DNA from: Pseudomonadaceae bacterium
GTDB taxonomy: Bacteria > Pseudomonadota > Gammaproteobacteria > Pseudomonadales > Azotimanducaceae
Assembly (NCBI GenBank): GCA_024743435.1
Contig: JANSWO010000003.1
Span: 186,001 to 250,000, forward strand
Direction of reading: 5' to 3'
Length of the DNA: 64,000 nucleotides
Below, piece by piece: positions 25,881-34,729 of this stretch (its first letter is position 1; every line of letters begins with the position of its first letter). A program made the translations under genes and the position numbers. The notes under the pieces are model-generated. The model ran no database searches and was not told where the DNA came from. It saw nothing but the letters and a program-made list of their open reading frames with translations.

Positions 25881-27686
25881 GTGCGATATTCCAGATGTCT
25901 GTTGGTTCGTCCAGTTCTAGTATTGGCGTTCAGTCTGGCCGTGAGCGCGAATGTAGGTGCTGAGACGGCGTCAATAAAGCAGCCGTACTTCGGCGAACTG
26001 CATATGCACACGGCGTACTCCTTTGACGCCTTTGTCTTTCGCGTTCGCTCAACTCCAGAAGACGCCTACAACTTTGCCAAGGGCATGCCGCTCGAGCATC
26101 CAATGGGCAAAACCTATCGGCTGAGCCGGCCTCTGGATTTCATGGCGGTGACGGACCACGGTGCATACATGGGGTCGCTGCGTAATATGGCGGATCCGGA
26201 ACACGAGTACTCCAAGCTGCCGTTCGCAAAGCAGGTACTGAACCCGGATCCTGAAATTTTCCGCGAAGCGTTCGCACGGCTAGGTAACTCTCTGCGCAGC
26301 CAGCAAGCTATGGCTGAGCTGACCGATGCTCAGATCCAACGTGATACCTGGCAGGTGATGATTGATTCTGCCAATGCGGCTAATGAGCCCGGCGAGTTTA
26401 CCGCTCTGATCGGCTATGAGTGGACATCCGCTCCTGACGGGCAGAACCTGCATCGCAATGTCATTTTCGCTGGCGACTCCGCACCTCAGCCGTTTACTGT
26501 CTTCGACTCCAACGAACCGGAGGGGCTCTGGCGATGGATGGACGACGTTCGCGCTAACGGCACGGAGGTTCTCGCCATACCCCACAACGCCAATTTGTCC
26601 GATGGGCGCATGTTTGAGCGTCAGAAATCGAACGGCGAGCCGATCGACGCTACCTACGCAGATCAGCGTTCCCGCAACGAGCCGCTTTTCGAAGTAACGC
26701 AGGTTAAAGGCACGTCGGAAACGCATCCGTTGCTGTCGCCGAACGACGAGTTCGCCGGCTTTGAGCTGGTTCAGCAGTATGTTGCCCGGCCAACGCCGGT
26801 GACTCGGCAGGTTGGCAGTTACGCGCGAGACGCGCTCAAAGCAGGACTCGCGTACGAGGAAGAACAGGATTTCAATCCGTTTCGGTTTGGTCTTGTTGGG
26901 GCGAGTGACTCACATACCGGAATCGTGTCGGTCATTGAAAACGACTTCTCCGGCAAAGTGGGTGCGGCAGACGGCACACCTGAGCGACGCATGCGACCGA
27001 GCCCCGCCAGCATGGATTTGCGCTTTTTCAGCGCTGCTGGCCTCACGGGTGTTTGGGCCAGCGAAAATACACGCGCGGGTATCTTCGGCGCGCTTGCCAG
27101 TAAAGAAACCTGGGCAACATCCGGGCCGCGCATAACGGTGCGCGCGTTTGCCGGCTTTGATATGAGCGATATCAACCCATGGGAAGGCGATTGGGCGGAG
27201 CTGGCCTACGAGCGCGGCGTGCCGATGGGAGGTGCGCTGCAGGGCAAACGTCGCCAGAAGCGTGCACCGACTATCGTCTTTTCGGCCATGCGAGATGCGC
27301 TAAGCGCGTCTTTAGATCGAGTGCAGGTCGTCAAAGGCTGGGAACATGCAGGCCAGACCTATGAAAAGGTATACGACGTTGCCTGGGCTGGTTCGCGTTC
27401 GATCGATCCCAGCACTGGAAAGCTGCCTGCGCTACCGGACACCGTGGATAGAGAAACGCTTGAGTACGACTCAGAGCAGGGTGCGGGCAGTTTGATGGGT
27501 CGCTGGAGTGATCCGGATTTCGACCCACGCCAGAATGCGTTTTATTACCTGCGGGTGCTGGAAACTAAGACTCCGCGCTGGTCAATGTTTGATGCTCGTG
27601 AGCTGGGGATTGAGCACCCGGCTGATCTTGCCGAGACGATTCAGGAACGCGCGTACACCTCGCCGATCTGGTACGACGCCCCCTAA
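25881..27686 (+). CDS. Secreted DUF3604 protein (PHP-like)
   Basis: This is a 601-residue exported protein. The GTG start at 25881 has GGGAGGGAG upstream and begins a good signal peptide (LVRPVLVLAFSLAVSA). The mature protein opens with ELHMHTAYSFDAF and has AVTDHGAYMG, LIGYEW, IPHNAN and GASDSHTG. These histidine/aspartate motifs are typical of PHP-like metal-dependent phosphoesterase folds assigned to DUF3604. The C-terminus ends in YTSPIWYDAP. A paralogue is at 30046-31719. DUF3604 function is not established to my knowledge; periplasmic hydrolysis of a phosphate or related ester is an inference from the motifs. Confidence 0.85.
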   Translation: MRYSRCLLVRPVLVLAFSLAVSANVGAETASIKQPYFGELHMHTAYSFDAFVFRVRSTPEDAYNFAKGMPLEHPMGKTYRLSRPLDFMAVTDHGAYMGSLRNMADPEHEYSKLPFAKQVLNPDPEIFREAFARLGNSLRSQQAMAELTDAQIQRDTWQVMIDSANAANEPGEFTALIGYEWTSAPDGQNLHRNVIFAGDSAPQPFTVFDSNEPEGLWRWMDDVRANGTEVLAIPHNANLSDGRMFERQKSNGEPIDATYADQRSRNEPLFEVTQVKGTSETHPLLSPNDEFAGFELVQQYVARPTPVTRQVGSYARDALKAGLAYEEEQDFNPFRFGLVGASDSHTGIVSVIENDFSGKVGAADGTPERRMRPSPASMDLRFFSAAGLTGVWASENTRAGIFGALASKETWATSGPRITVRAFAGFDMSDINPWEGDWAELAYERGVPMGGALQGKRRQKRAPTIVFSAMRDALSASLDRVQVVKGWEHAGQTYEKVYDVAWAGSRSIDPSTGKLPALPDTVDRETLEYDSEQGAGSLMGRWSDPDFDPRQNAFYYLRVLETKTPRWSMFDARELGIEHPADLAETIQERAYTSPIWYDAP

Positions 27687-27696
27687 CAACAGACAT

Positions 27697-27838
27697 GGGG
27701 ACAGGTCCAAGTGCCAGGTCCAACAGCAGCAGAACCGGTTGGACCTGGCACTTGGACCTGTCCCCCGGACCTGGCACTTGGACCTGGCACGCGGTCCTGT
27801 CCCTTGGACCTGGCACCCGGTCCTGTCCCCAATACTGG
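27697..27838. repeat. GGACCTGGCAC repeat cluster, copy 1
   Basis: A perfect 27-base inverted repeat (27697-27723 and 27739-27765, with a 15-base loop) is followed by further GGACCTGGCAC units. The last 34 bases (27805-27838) recur exactly as a direct repeat at 28784-28817, beyond the esterase gene. Confidence 0.85.
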
Positions 27839-27841
27839 TAG

Positions 27842-28723
27842 TCAGCATTGTTTCGCGACGAATTCGCCGATCTGATGGATTGCTGTCTCAGCTTCCGGTA
27901 CGCCCGGCAACATCTGCCAAACGTGGATTAGGCCTTCTTCCACTTCCAAGGTTACGTCGACGCCCGCCGCTCGTGCTTTGTCCGCAAAGCGAGTGCTATC
28001 GGATAGGAGTATCTCCCGTGTACCGACCTGGAGTAGCAACGGCGGTAACCCTTCCAAATTGCCAAGCAATGGCGCCGCGAGAGGGTTCTTCAGTTCACCG
28101 GCTGCGTAGTCTCGGCCGCTGTCTCGAAGTCCCGATAGTGTCAACATCGGATCATCGACCGCACCGGGTTTAGCAGAGGCGCCACCCCCTTCCAAGTCTG
28201 TCCATGGAGAAAGTCCGATGGCGCATGCGGGCATAGGACTGCCGGTATCTTTCAAAGCAAGGAGGGTAGCTAAGGCAAGCCCGCCGCCGGCAGAATCACC
28301 CGCGATAGCCATTCGACCAGGTTCGTAGCCTTCGCCGATGAGCCAATCCCAACAAGCAACTGCGTCGTTTACGGCAGCCGGAAACGGGTCTTCTGGAGCG
28401 AGTCTATAGTCTGGCAAAAGCACTCTTGCTCCGGATGCTCGAGCGATCTTTCCCGCAAGAGCGCGATGAGTCTTGCGAGAACCCATTACGTAAGCGCCGC
28501 CATGAAAGTAGAGAATCACACGCTCCGCTTCCTGATTGGCGATACTCACCCAGTCTGCAGTGACCCCGTTTGCGTCAGTTTCTTGCGCGAGCACGTCGTC
28601 ATCAACCGGGAACATCTCTGCGGAGGCTTCCATCGCGAGCCGTTGCTCATCTATGGAGAGATCTTCCAGGCCAAGCCCGCCCGCCATCATCGCTACAAAT
28701 TCTTCGTGCTCGACACTCGGCAT
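27842..28723 (-). CDS. Alpha/beta hydrolase, hormone-sensitive-lipase (HSL) family esterase
   Basis: This is a 293-residue cytoplasmic carboxylesterase. It shows the HSL oxyanion motif as HGGAYVMGS, nucleophile elbow GDSAGGG, and DYRLAPEDPFPA; a histidine near the C-terminus in LIHVWQMLPG completes the triad. AGGAAA precedes the ATG at 28723; longer starts read into repeat DNA and are rejected. Both flanks are GGACCTGGCAC repeat clusters sharing an exact 34-base direct repeat, so the gene looks like a cassette that arrived with, or was bracketed by, these repeats. It sits between a DUF3604 gene and an HsaA-like gene. It may hydrolyse an ester or lactone. Confidence 0.88.
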   Translation of the reverse strand: MPSVEHEEFVAMMAGGLGLEDLSIDEQRLAMEASAEMFPVDDDVLAQETDANGVTADWVSIANQEAERVILYFHGGAYVMGSRKTHRALAGKIARASGARVLLPDYRLAPEDPFPAAVNDAVACWDWLIGEGYEPGRMAIAGDSAGGGLALATLLALKDTGSPMPACAIGLSPWTDLEGGGASAKPGAVDDPMLTLSGLRDSGRDYAAGELKNPLAAPLLGNLEGLPPLLLQVGTREILLSDSTRFADKARAAGVDVTLEVEEGLIHVWQMLPGVPEAETAIHQIGEFVAKQC

Positions 28724-28744
28724 AATCAGTTTCCTGTTGAATCT

Positions 28745-28817
28745 TGGACCTGGCACTTGGACCTGTCCCTCGGACCTGGCACCTGGACCTGGCACCCGGT
28801 CCTGTCCCCAATACTGG
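28745..28817. repeat. GGACCTGGCAC repeat cluster, copy 2
   Basis: Several GGACCTGGCAC units lie in the same orientation as the downstream cluster. The final 34 bases (28784-28817) are identical to 27805-27838. It abuts the 3' end of the flavin monooxygenase gene. Confidence 0.85.
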
Positions 28818-28819
28818 AT

Positions 28820-30019
28820 TTAGACGGGACCGTTAGGTTCAAGCCCAAGCAGCAAACGCCCATACATTTCGCTGCCAAGGTCTACGTCGAACACGGTGTG
28901 ACAGGAGAGGGTGTTGAGGTCTCTGGCGATCCGCTGCATCGGATGATGCAGAAAGTGGCCGCTCGCTCCGCTTGCCTCGACAACGCCTCGGACGATATCG
29001 CGGCAATCGCGAACGAGCATTGCAATCGATAACCGCAGACGCGCGCGATCGAGATCGATGCAGGGCTGTCCAGCATCGCCGTATGCCGAGACTTCGTTTG
29101 CAAGAGCCAGCAGCCGCTGGCGAGCGGCTTCGGAGGCAATGCGTGCCTGAGCTAATCGTGACTGAGCGATCGGTTTGTCACTCTGTTTGGAGGTTGTGCC
29201 GTACACCGTTCGACCTTCCATTCGCTGGGCGAACAGATCCACCGCCTCGAGTGTCGCGCCAACGGCGGGCGCGGCTGCAGTGAGGCCAAGCACCGGCAGC
29301 ATGGGCATTTTAAATGTCGCGCTGTCGTGCAGCCTGGCGCCTGGGCTATTGCCATCTCTGAGCTGGGCGATGTCGACACATAGGTGGCCCGGAACGAACA
29401 GGTCATTCACCGCGATATCGTTGCTACCGGTGCCAACCATTCCGTCGATATGCCATGTGTCGATCACGTCGACATCGGATTTCGGAGCGATGAACATCTT
29501 CAGCGTCATGCTGCCATCGTTGAGCGGGGCCAGGGCACCAAACATCGCCCAATCTGCGTGCATGATGCCAGTGCCCCATTGCCAGCGCCCCGTCACCCGA
29601 TAACCGCCGTCGACGGGCGTAGCTTTGCCATTAGGCGCGAGAGCGCCGGGTGCGATGATGTAAGGCTGTTTACCGAAAATCGCGTCCTGTGCCTCCTCGC
29701 CGAACAGGCCCAGCAACCAGTTGTGCTCCATGCAGAATGTGGTTACCCAGGCAGTGGAAACACAGCCGCGTCCGAGCGCCATGCCAATTTCCATGAACGA
29801 GGTGAGTGAATACTCAAACCCACCATAGCGTTTGGGCACGAAGTAGCGATAGGCACCAGTCGCCTCAATAGCCGCCATCACGGAGTCAACCGGTTTGCGC
29901 TGTTGCTCAGCCTCGCGTGCGTGTTCAGTTAACAGCGGGGTGAGATTCGTCAGTCGCTCTACGAGCTCTGCTTCGCTGACGTTTTCCAATTCCTGGTGAC
30001 GCGTGGATTGCTCGGCCAT
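28820..30019 (-). CDS. Acyl-CoA-dehydrogenase-fold flavin-dependent monooxygenase, HsaA-like
   Basis: This 399-residue enzyme has the acyl-CoA dehydrogenase fold used by two-component flavin monooxygenases (HsaA, HpaB-related group D). It has an N-terminal helical domain with VPKRYGGFEY, a middle beta domain with YRVTGRWQWGTG and SNDIAVNDLFVPG, and a helical C-terminus with GASGHFLHHP. HsaA hydroxylates a phenolic steroid intermediate. The partner flavin reductase is not adjacent. AAGGAG lies four bases before the ATG at 30019. It is 26 bases downstream of the second DUF3604 gene. An ordinary acyl-CoA dehydrogenase is less likely, as the usual catalytic and CoA motifs are absent. Confidence 0.78.
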   Translation of the reverse strand: MAEQSTRHQELENVSEAELVERLTNLTPLLTEHAREAEQQRKPVDSVMAAIEATGAYRYFVPKRYGGFEYSLTSFMEIGMALGRGCVSTAWVTTFCMEHNWLLGLFGEEAQDAIFGKQPYIIAPGALAPNGKATPVDGGYRVTGRWQWGTGIMHADWAMFGALAPLNDGSMTLKMFIAPKSDVDVIDTWHIDGMVGTGSNDIAVNDLFVPGHLCVDIAQLRDGNSPGARLHDSATFKMPMLPVLGLTAAAPAVGATLEAVDLFAQRMEGRTVYGTTSKQSDKPIAQSRLAQARIASEAARQRLLALANEVSAYGDAGQPCIDLDRARLRLSIAMLVRDCRDIVRGVVEASGASGHFLHHPMQRIARDLNTLSCHTVFDVDLGSEMYGRLLLGLEPNGPV

Positions 30020-30045
30020 TTCAGCTCCTTTTCTAATCGCAGCGG

Positions 30046-31719
30046 CTAGGGTTCGTACCAGATAGGAGAGGACCAGGCGCGTTCCTGGATCTGGAGGCTG
30101 CTGCCGTCGTCCTCCGTGCGCCACCTCGGTGTTGGTGATTGCAATACGCGGGCGTACCAAAGCGCAGGTGTTGAAGAATCAAAGCCTGCATCTTCCACGC
30201 GGACGCAAGCGTGGTTTCGCTGTCGTCTGTCTAAATCGACTGACGTTATCGTTTGTTCAATCTCGCCATCGACGAGTGCCAGCTTGATCAGGTCGACTCG
30301 CGCAAGAGGCGAATTGTCCTTGAGGGCCTCGACGTAGAGAACCGGGCTCGAGAGATTGTCTCGCGCACTGACAGTGCTGCCCATTACCGTTTGCCCAGCA
30401 GATGATTTTTGCCGGCAGTCGTTTGCATCTTCGTCCCACGACAAATGGAAGCGCAGGGCGATTCTCGGGCCGGATGTCGCGAACACCTCGCGTCTTTTCA
30501 AAGCGGCAAATATCCGATCGCGCGTATTGTTCTCAGCCCAGACGCCGGTCAGGCCTCCAGGGTTGTTCGTGTTGAGAAGGCGCATCCTTTCTGGCCGTAC
30601 ATCGAAACGGCCGCTGGCGCCTCGCCACGTCGCTTCCTCGACATCACCCGGGCGAGCCGAGTGCGTGTCAGTGGAAGCCATGATTCCGTAGCGAAACGGG
30701 TTTATTCCCCGGCTCGCTTGCTCGCGAAGGCCTTTGCCTAGAGCCTGGCGCACGTAGCCCGTCGCGATTTGCTCATGCTGTTCGTTACTCGGCGGGCTGC
30801 CTTGGTGCTCAATGGGTATGGGCAGGCGAATTTCGAAATCACAAGCCTCATCCGATAGCGGGGATCCTGGATAACACTCGCTTGCGCCCTTGTGTTGATG
30901 AATCTCAATGAGTTTCTCAAAGCGGTTGCGCAATAGAAGATCGTCCGTCGACGCCTCTGGTTCGCTGAACGAGCCACCCAGACTTAAGTTGCTGTTATGT
31001 GGAATCGCGAGCACGTCGCAGCCTTCGCTGGCCAGGCAGCGTTCATCGAGTGCTCGCCACATAGCGACCGCGTTCGGCTCGTCGATGCTGTTGATTGCGC
31101 GCGCTGGTACGGATGCTGTCCGGTAGATGATGTTCCGATGCCAGTGCAAATTTCCTGGGCTCAGTGACCACTCGTTCGCAACGAACGCGGTGAATTCGCC
31201 TGGTTTGTTGGCGTGCTCCGCATTGTCGATCACGCGCTGCCATGCTTCGCGGTGCCCAGCATCGCAATCCACGTCGTCTCGGTTGCACACTGATTCATTG
31301 CGAAACAGCGCGGGCAGAAAGAAGTCTCGGAAGGAATCGAAAGAACTGCCGTCGCTGGCAGCAGCGAAGCCCTCACAGTAATCGGATTGCGGCCCGCTAT
31401 GCTGGCAAACGGACATAAGGCCGAAGGTTTCGGCGTGATCGGTAAGTGCAACAAAGTCTAATGGCCTAGCGAGCTTCTGCTCGCTGCCATCTGAGAGGGC
31501 CACCGCTTCGCCTTGGGCGAAGCGATAGGCATCTGCAGGAGTCATGCGTTCACCCATCGCGAACGCGTCCATGCTGTAGCTTGTGTGCACGTGCAGATCA
31601 CCCCAATACAGCGCTTTCTCGTCGCGATCTGCTGCGATGATCGCCGGTGATGACGCCAGCGTCATAATGAATAGCGCGAGATATCTGGCGCGTTTTTCAA
31701 TGGCGTGGTTCGTAAGCAC
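30046..31719 (-). CDS. Secreted DUF3604 protein (PHP-like), second copy
   Basis: This 557-residue exported paralogue of the protein at 25881-27686 opens with a signal segment (YLALFIMTLASSPAIIAA). It keeps the same motif order: DLHVHTSYSMDAF, ALTDHAE, FVANEW, IPHNSN, ASTDTHSA, and the same terminal WSSPIWYEP. Several extra cysteines (VCNRDDVDCD, RCLASEGCD) suggest disulfides, fitting export. The GTG at 31719 has GGAG seven bases upstream. A TonB receptor is immediately upstream on the same strand (27 bases), so the pair probably handles one extracellular compound. Confidence 0.84.
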   Translation of the reverse strand: MLTNHAIEKRARYLALFIMTLASSPAIIAADRDEKALYWGDLHVHTSYSMDAFAMGERMTPADAYRFAQGEAVALSDGSEQKLARPLDFVALTDHAETFGLMSVCQHSGPQSDYCEGFAAASDGSSFDSFRDFFLPALFRNESVCNRDDVDCDAGHREAWQRVIDNAEHANKPGEFTAFVANEWSLSPGNLHWHRNIIYRTASVPARAINSIDEPNAVAMWRALDERCLASEGCDVLAIPHNSNLSLGGSFSEPEASTDDLLLRNRFEKLIEIHQHKGASECYPGSPLSDEACDFEIRLPIPIEHQGSPPSNEQHEQIATGYVRQALGKGLREQASRGINPFRYGIMASTDTHSARPGDVEEATWRGASGRFDVRPERMRLLNTNNPGGLTGVWAENNTRDRIFAALKRREVFATSGPRIALRFHLSWDEDANDCRQKSSAGQTVMGSTVSARDNLSSPVLYVEALKDNSPLARVDLIKLALVDGEIEQTITSVDLDRRQRNHACVRVEDAGFDSSTPALWYARVLQSPTPRWRTEDDGSSLQIQERAWSSPIWYEP

Positions 31720-31746
31720 GTGCAAGCTCCGATCGTTGGGTGGACG

Positions 31747-34113
31747 CTAGAAGCGCCAGGTACCTTCGAGGGTCATCGTACGGCCACGAGCGAACGAAAC
31801 GAACTGGGAGCCAGCGATTTCGTAGGCATGTTGCAACACTTCTTCATCACCCAGATTGCGACCAACCAGAGCGACCTCCCATGTGTCGGCAGCGTTCATC
31901 AGTGACAGACGTAGATCCACCTTGGTGAAGCTGTCCTGCCTTCCGAGTGGGTGATAGTCCTGACGTATGTCATAGCCATCGTTGTAGTACACGGCGAGGT
32001 TCGCGTTCATCCAGAGCTTGTCGCTCAGTGGCTGGGAGTAATCCGCGGCGAAGTTTGCCTCCCAATCTGGCGTGCGCTCCAGCTTTTCGCCTGACAGATC
32101 TTCCTGTCCGTCTACACACGTTGGATCGGCGAAGGTACCGTCGGCACTCGCAACGATGCATTGTGCGCCCTGGTAATCATCGTATTCGTTATCCAGTACA
32201 GACAGCGCGCCAGACAGTCTCAGCCTATCGGTAGCCTGCCATGTTCCTTCCAGTTCCAGGCCGCTGATATTGGCGGAGGCAGCATTGCCGATAATGAATT
32301 GGACGCCGTCATAGGAAGAGGTCTGCAGGTTGTCGAACGTCATCTGGAACAGCGCGATATTCAGCGTTGCCCGGTTGGCCGCGAAGCTCATTTTCGCACC
32401 AATCTCGATGTTTTCCGCTTCCTCGTCTTCGAAATCGAAAACGCCATTACCTTCTCGCAGCTCGATGCCGTTGATGAGATCAGCAGGTGTTATCGACGGT
32501 TGCCCCGCGTATCTCGTCAGGAACGCGGAGTCTTTCGCGAGTAGTTGACCACCGAGACCGCCATCGTTGGCTTTGAGACCGCCAGGCTTCGAACCAGTGG
32601 CATAGGCTGCGTAGACGGTAACGTTGTCGTTAACATCAAATTGGAAGCGAATGGACGGATCGATACTGGTATCCGTGCGCGTTTGTGTGAAGCGATATTC
32701 GGGGGGCTGATTGAACGCTGTTGGTTCGCGAACCGGGTTGAGGCCATCAGGGAACACGACAGGGAAGGAGAAGCCGAGGCCATCCTGCTCTTCGTCCGTA
32801 TAGCGAAGATCCGTGATGATGCGAAAACGCTCAGAGACGTTCCAGGTCAGTTGTCCGTAAACAGAAACCGTAGTGACGTCGCGCTCAAAATTTCGATCCG
32901 AGCCCGGAGGTATCGGCGCGAGAAACGCTGGGAAGAAACCAAATGGTGAGTATTGGCGGGTAGTGGTATCCGTGCGCTGGAACATGGCGCCAACGATGTA
33001 CTCAAATTGTTGCCCGGTTGGCGATAGCAGCCGTGCTTCTGCGAACGTTTGATCGTATTCCTCAAACAGCTTGGTATTGAGGAACGCTTCCGGCACGCCG
33101 TCCACATCCAGGAGGTTTTCGTACTCGAAGCCCCAATGTGAGCCAATAAGGGTTAGCGAGTGTTCGCCGAGTTCGGCTTCCAGCGACAGGGTGACCGATG
33201 TGCTTTGCATGTCATCGTAATCTTCCTCGCCTTGACCGGTGCTCACCCGTCGCGTGCCGTTCTTGCGGAACTCAGCGTCGGCATCTGCTGTGGTGGCGCC
33301 GAACAAACCCGGCGCGACCAGCTGATTACTGCGGCCGTCCGTACGGCTGTCGGAGTGCTCGACTTTCAAGAATGCGGTCATCGTATCGTTGACATCCCAC
33401 TCGGCGGAGCCGCGAATTGCGAAGAATTCGGATTCAGGTTCGTCGCGGTTTGTGATCGGGTTTTTCACATAGCCATCGAGGTCGCTGAACTTGGCGGCCA
33501 GTCGTGCGCGAAGACGATCCGTGATCGGGCCCGAGATGGCTGCACTGGTTGTGTAGCCGCCGTGCTCGGATTCGTAGCCGGCGCGTAGAAAGCCTTCTAC
33601 TTCCTCCGTCGGACGTGCGCTCATAACACTGATGGCGCCTGCGATAGTGCTCTTACCGAACAGTGCGCCCTGGGGGCCGCGTGCAACCTCCACCCGATCT
33701 ACGTCCAGGAATCCTTGCTCCAGGCAGCGCGAACGACCGCAGTAGACACCGTCTTTGAAGATGCTCACTGACGAATCGAACGCGAGGTTGGTTTGGCCTG
33801 AGCCAAGCCCACGAATTCGCACTGCCCAGTTGCCAAATGTTGATGTGACGTTCAGCCCGGGGACGAAGCCCTGTAGGTCGGTGAGATCCCGAATGTCGTA
33901 TTTCTCAATGGTTTCACCGCCAACGACGCCGATCGAGATCGGTACGTCCTGAAGGCTCTCACTTCGTTTGGTGGCGGTTACGATGATTTCTTCCAGACCA
34001 TTGTCACGCTGGGCGTGCGCTGTCGGTGCAGCGATGCCCGTAAGCATCGCTGTGAGCAGCGCGACGAAACGTGCGCCCGGTCCGAAGATTTTGGATGTGA
34101 TTGGTATTCTCAC
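31747..34113 (-). CDS. TonB-dependent outer-membrane receptor
   Basis: This is a 788-residue receptor. The GTG start has GGGGAG seven bases upstream. A signal peptide (ALLTAMLTGIAAPTAHAQ) is followed by a TonB-box-like LEEIIVTATKR, a plug with VEVARGPQGALFGKSTIAG near residue 140-158, and a barrel whose last strand ends in LEGTWRF. The CIRON-type style (long barrel, DVPISI plug start) is common in receptors for hydrophobic or oligomeric nutrients in catabolic loci. It is co-directional with the DUF3604 gene downstream and near a MarR regulator upstream. Cargo is unknown; a siderophore is possible but no iron-box was noticed. Confidence 0.9.
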   Translation of the reverse strand: MRIPITSKIFGPGARFVALLTAMLTGIAAPTAHAQRDNGLEEIIVTATKRSESLQDVPISIGVVGGETIEKYDIRDLTDLQGFVPGLNVTSTFGNWAVRIRGLGSGQTNLAFDSSVSIFKDGVYCGRSRCLEQGFLDVDRVEVARGPQGALFGKSTIAGAISVMSARPTEEVEGFLRAGYESEHGGYTTSAAISGPITDRLRARLAAKFSDLDGYVKNPITNRDEPESEFFAIRGSAEWDVNDTMTAFLKVEHSDSRTDGRSNQLVAPGLFGATTADADAEFRKNGTRRVSTGQGEEDYDDMQSTSVTLSLEAELGEHSLTLIGSHWGFEYENLLDVDGVPEAFLNTKLFEEYDQTFAEARLLSPTGQQFEYIVGAMFQRTDTTTRQYSPFGFFPAFLAPIPPGSDRNFERDVTTVSVYGQLTWNVSERFRIITDLRYTDEEQDGLGFSFPVVFPDGLNPVREPTAFNQPPEYRFTQTRTDTSIDPSIRFQFDVNDNVTVYAAYATGSKPGGLKANDGGLGGQLLAKDSAFLTRYAGQPSITPADLINGIELREGNGVFDFEDEEAENIEIGAKMSFAANRATLNIALFQMTFDNLQTSSYDGVQFIIGNAASANISGLELEGTWQATDRLRLSGALSVLDNEYDDYQGAQCIVASADGTFADPTCVDGQEDLSGEKLERTPDWEANFAADYSQPLSDKLWMNANLAVYYNDGYDIRQDYHPLGRQDSFTKVDLRLSLMNAADTWEVALVGRNLGDEEVLQHAYEIAGSQFVSFARGRTMTLEGTWRF

Positions 34114-34237
34114 TATGGTTCTCCCCTCGATTGCCCCTCATACGTGCGGTCTAAATATCCCGGCCGTCTGGCCGGTAGCTGCATGCCGCTGGTGTCGGCT
34201 CAACAGAGCCGGCGCTCTCTCACAAACTGATCCCTCG

Positions 34238-34729
34238 CTACGACGACGGCACGTCGCCCCAGCTCTTGGTCAGTGCTCGGCGCAAGGCACGTACGTCCCT
34301 CGCTCCAATTCTGTTCGCCAATTCGCTCTCTAACAGACGCAGCCCAGTATTGGCGATAACGCCGAGCCGCTTGCCTTTGGCTGTCAACTCCACATGCTTT
34401 CGTCGTCCGTTTTCTGGATCGCGAACCAAACGCACGATGCCTTTGCCTTCCAACTCGCGAATGGCCTGGCCAATTGCCTGTTTGCTCACTCGAAGCACCG
34501 CCGCAAGTTCGAGCTGTCGAGTGATGCCTTCGGTGATGTAGACCATGAGCATGGATTGGGCACGAGGCAGCGACATGCCAGCATGAGCCCGCATGTAGCC
34601 TTGCAAGCCGTCATCCAGCCAATAGGTGGCGTGTACGAGCGAGCGCAACAGGCTTTCGGGCGCCGAGGTCAGCTCGTCGCCCAACTCACCGATCGGGTGC
34701 TCTTCAGGCCCCGGTAATGGGTTGTCCAT
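34238..34729 (-). CDS. MarR-family transcriptional regulator
   Basis: This 163-residue winged-helix regulator has LELAAVLRVSKQAIGQAIRE as recognition region and the wing VRDPENGRRKHVELT, both characteristic of MarR proteins. Its start lies inside the 3' end of the VOC gene (26-base overlap), so the two are translated from one leftward transcript. Tandem palindromes at 35402-35445 upstream of that operon are likely its binding sites. It would then autoregulate and also control the divergent MFS-hydrolase transcript. The inducer is presumably the transported compound. Confidence 0.9.
   Translation of the reverse strand: MDNPLPGPEEHPIGELGDELTSAPESLLRSLVHATYWLDDGLQGYMRAHAGMSLPRAQSMLMVYITEGITRQLELAAVLRVSKQAIGQAIRELEGKGIVRLVRDPENGRRKHVELTAKGKRLGVIANTGLRLLESELANRIGARDVRALRRALTKSWGDVPSS

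Noticed and set aside
27697-27838. CRISPR array
   Set aside because: Repeats are in both orientations with no regular spacers and no cas genes.
27508-28173. Rightward frame running across the repeat cluster
   Set aside because: It reads through repeat DNA and antisense to the HSL esterase; its protein is low-complexity repeat translation.
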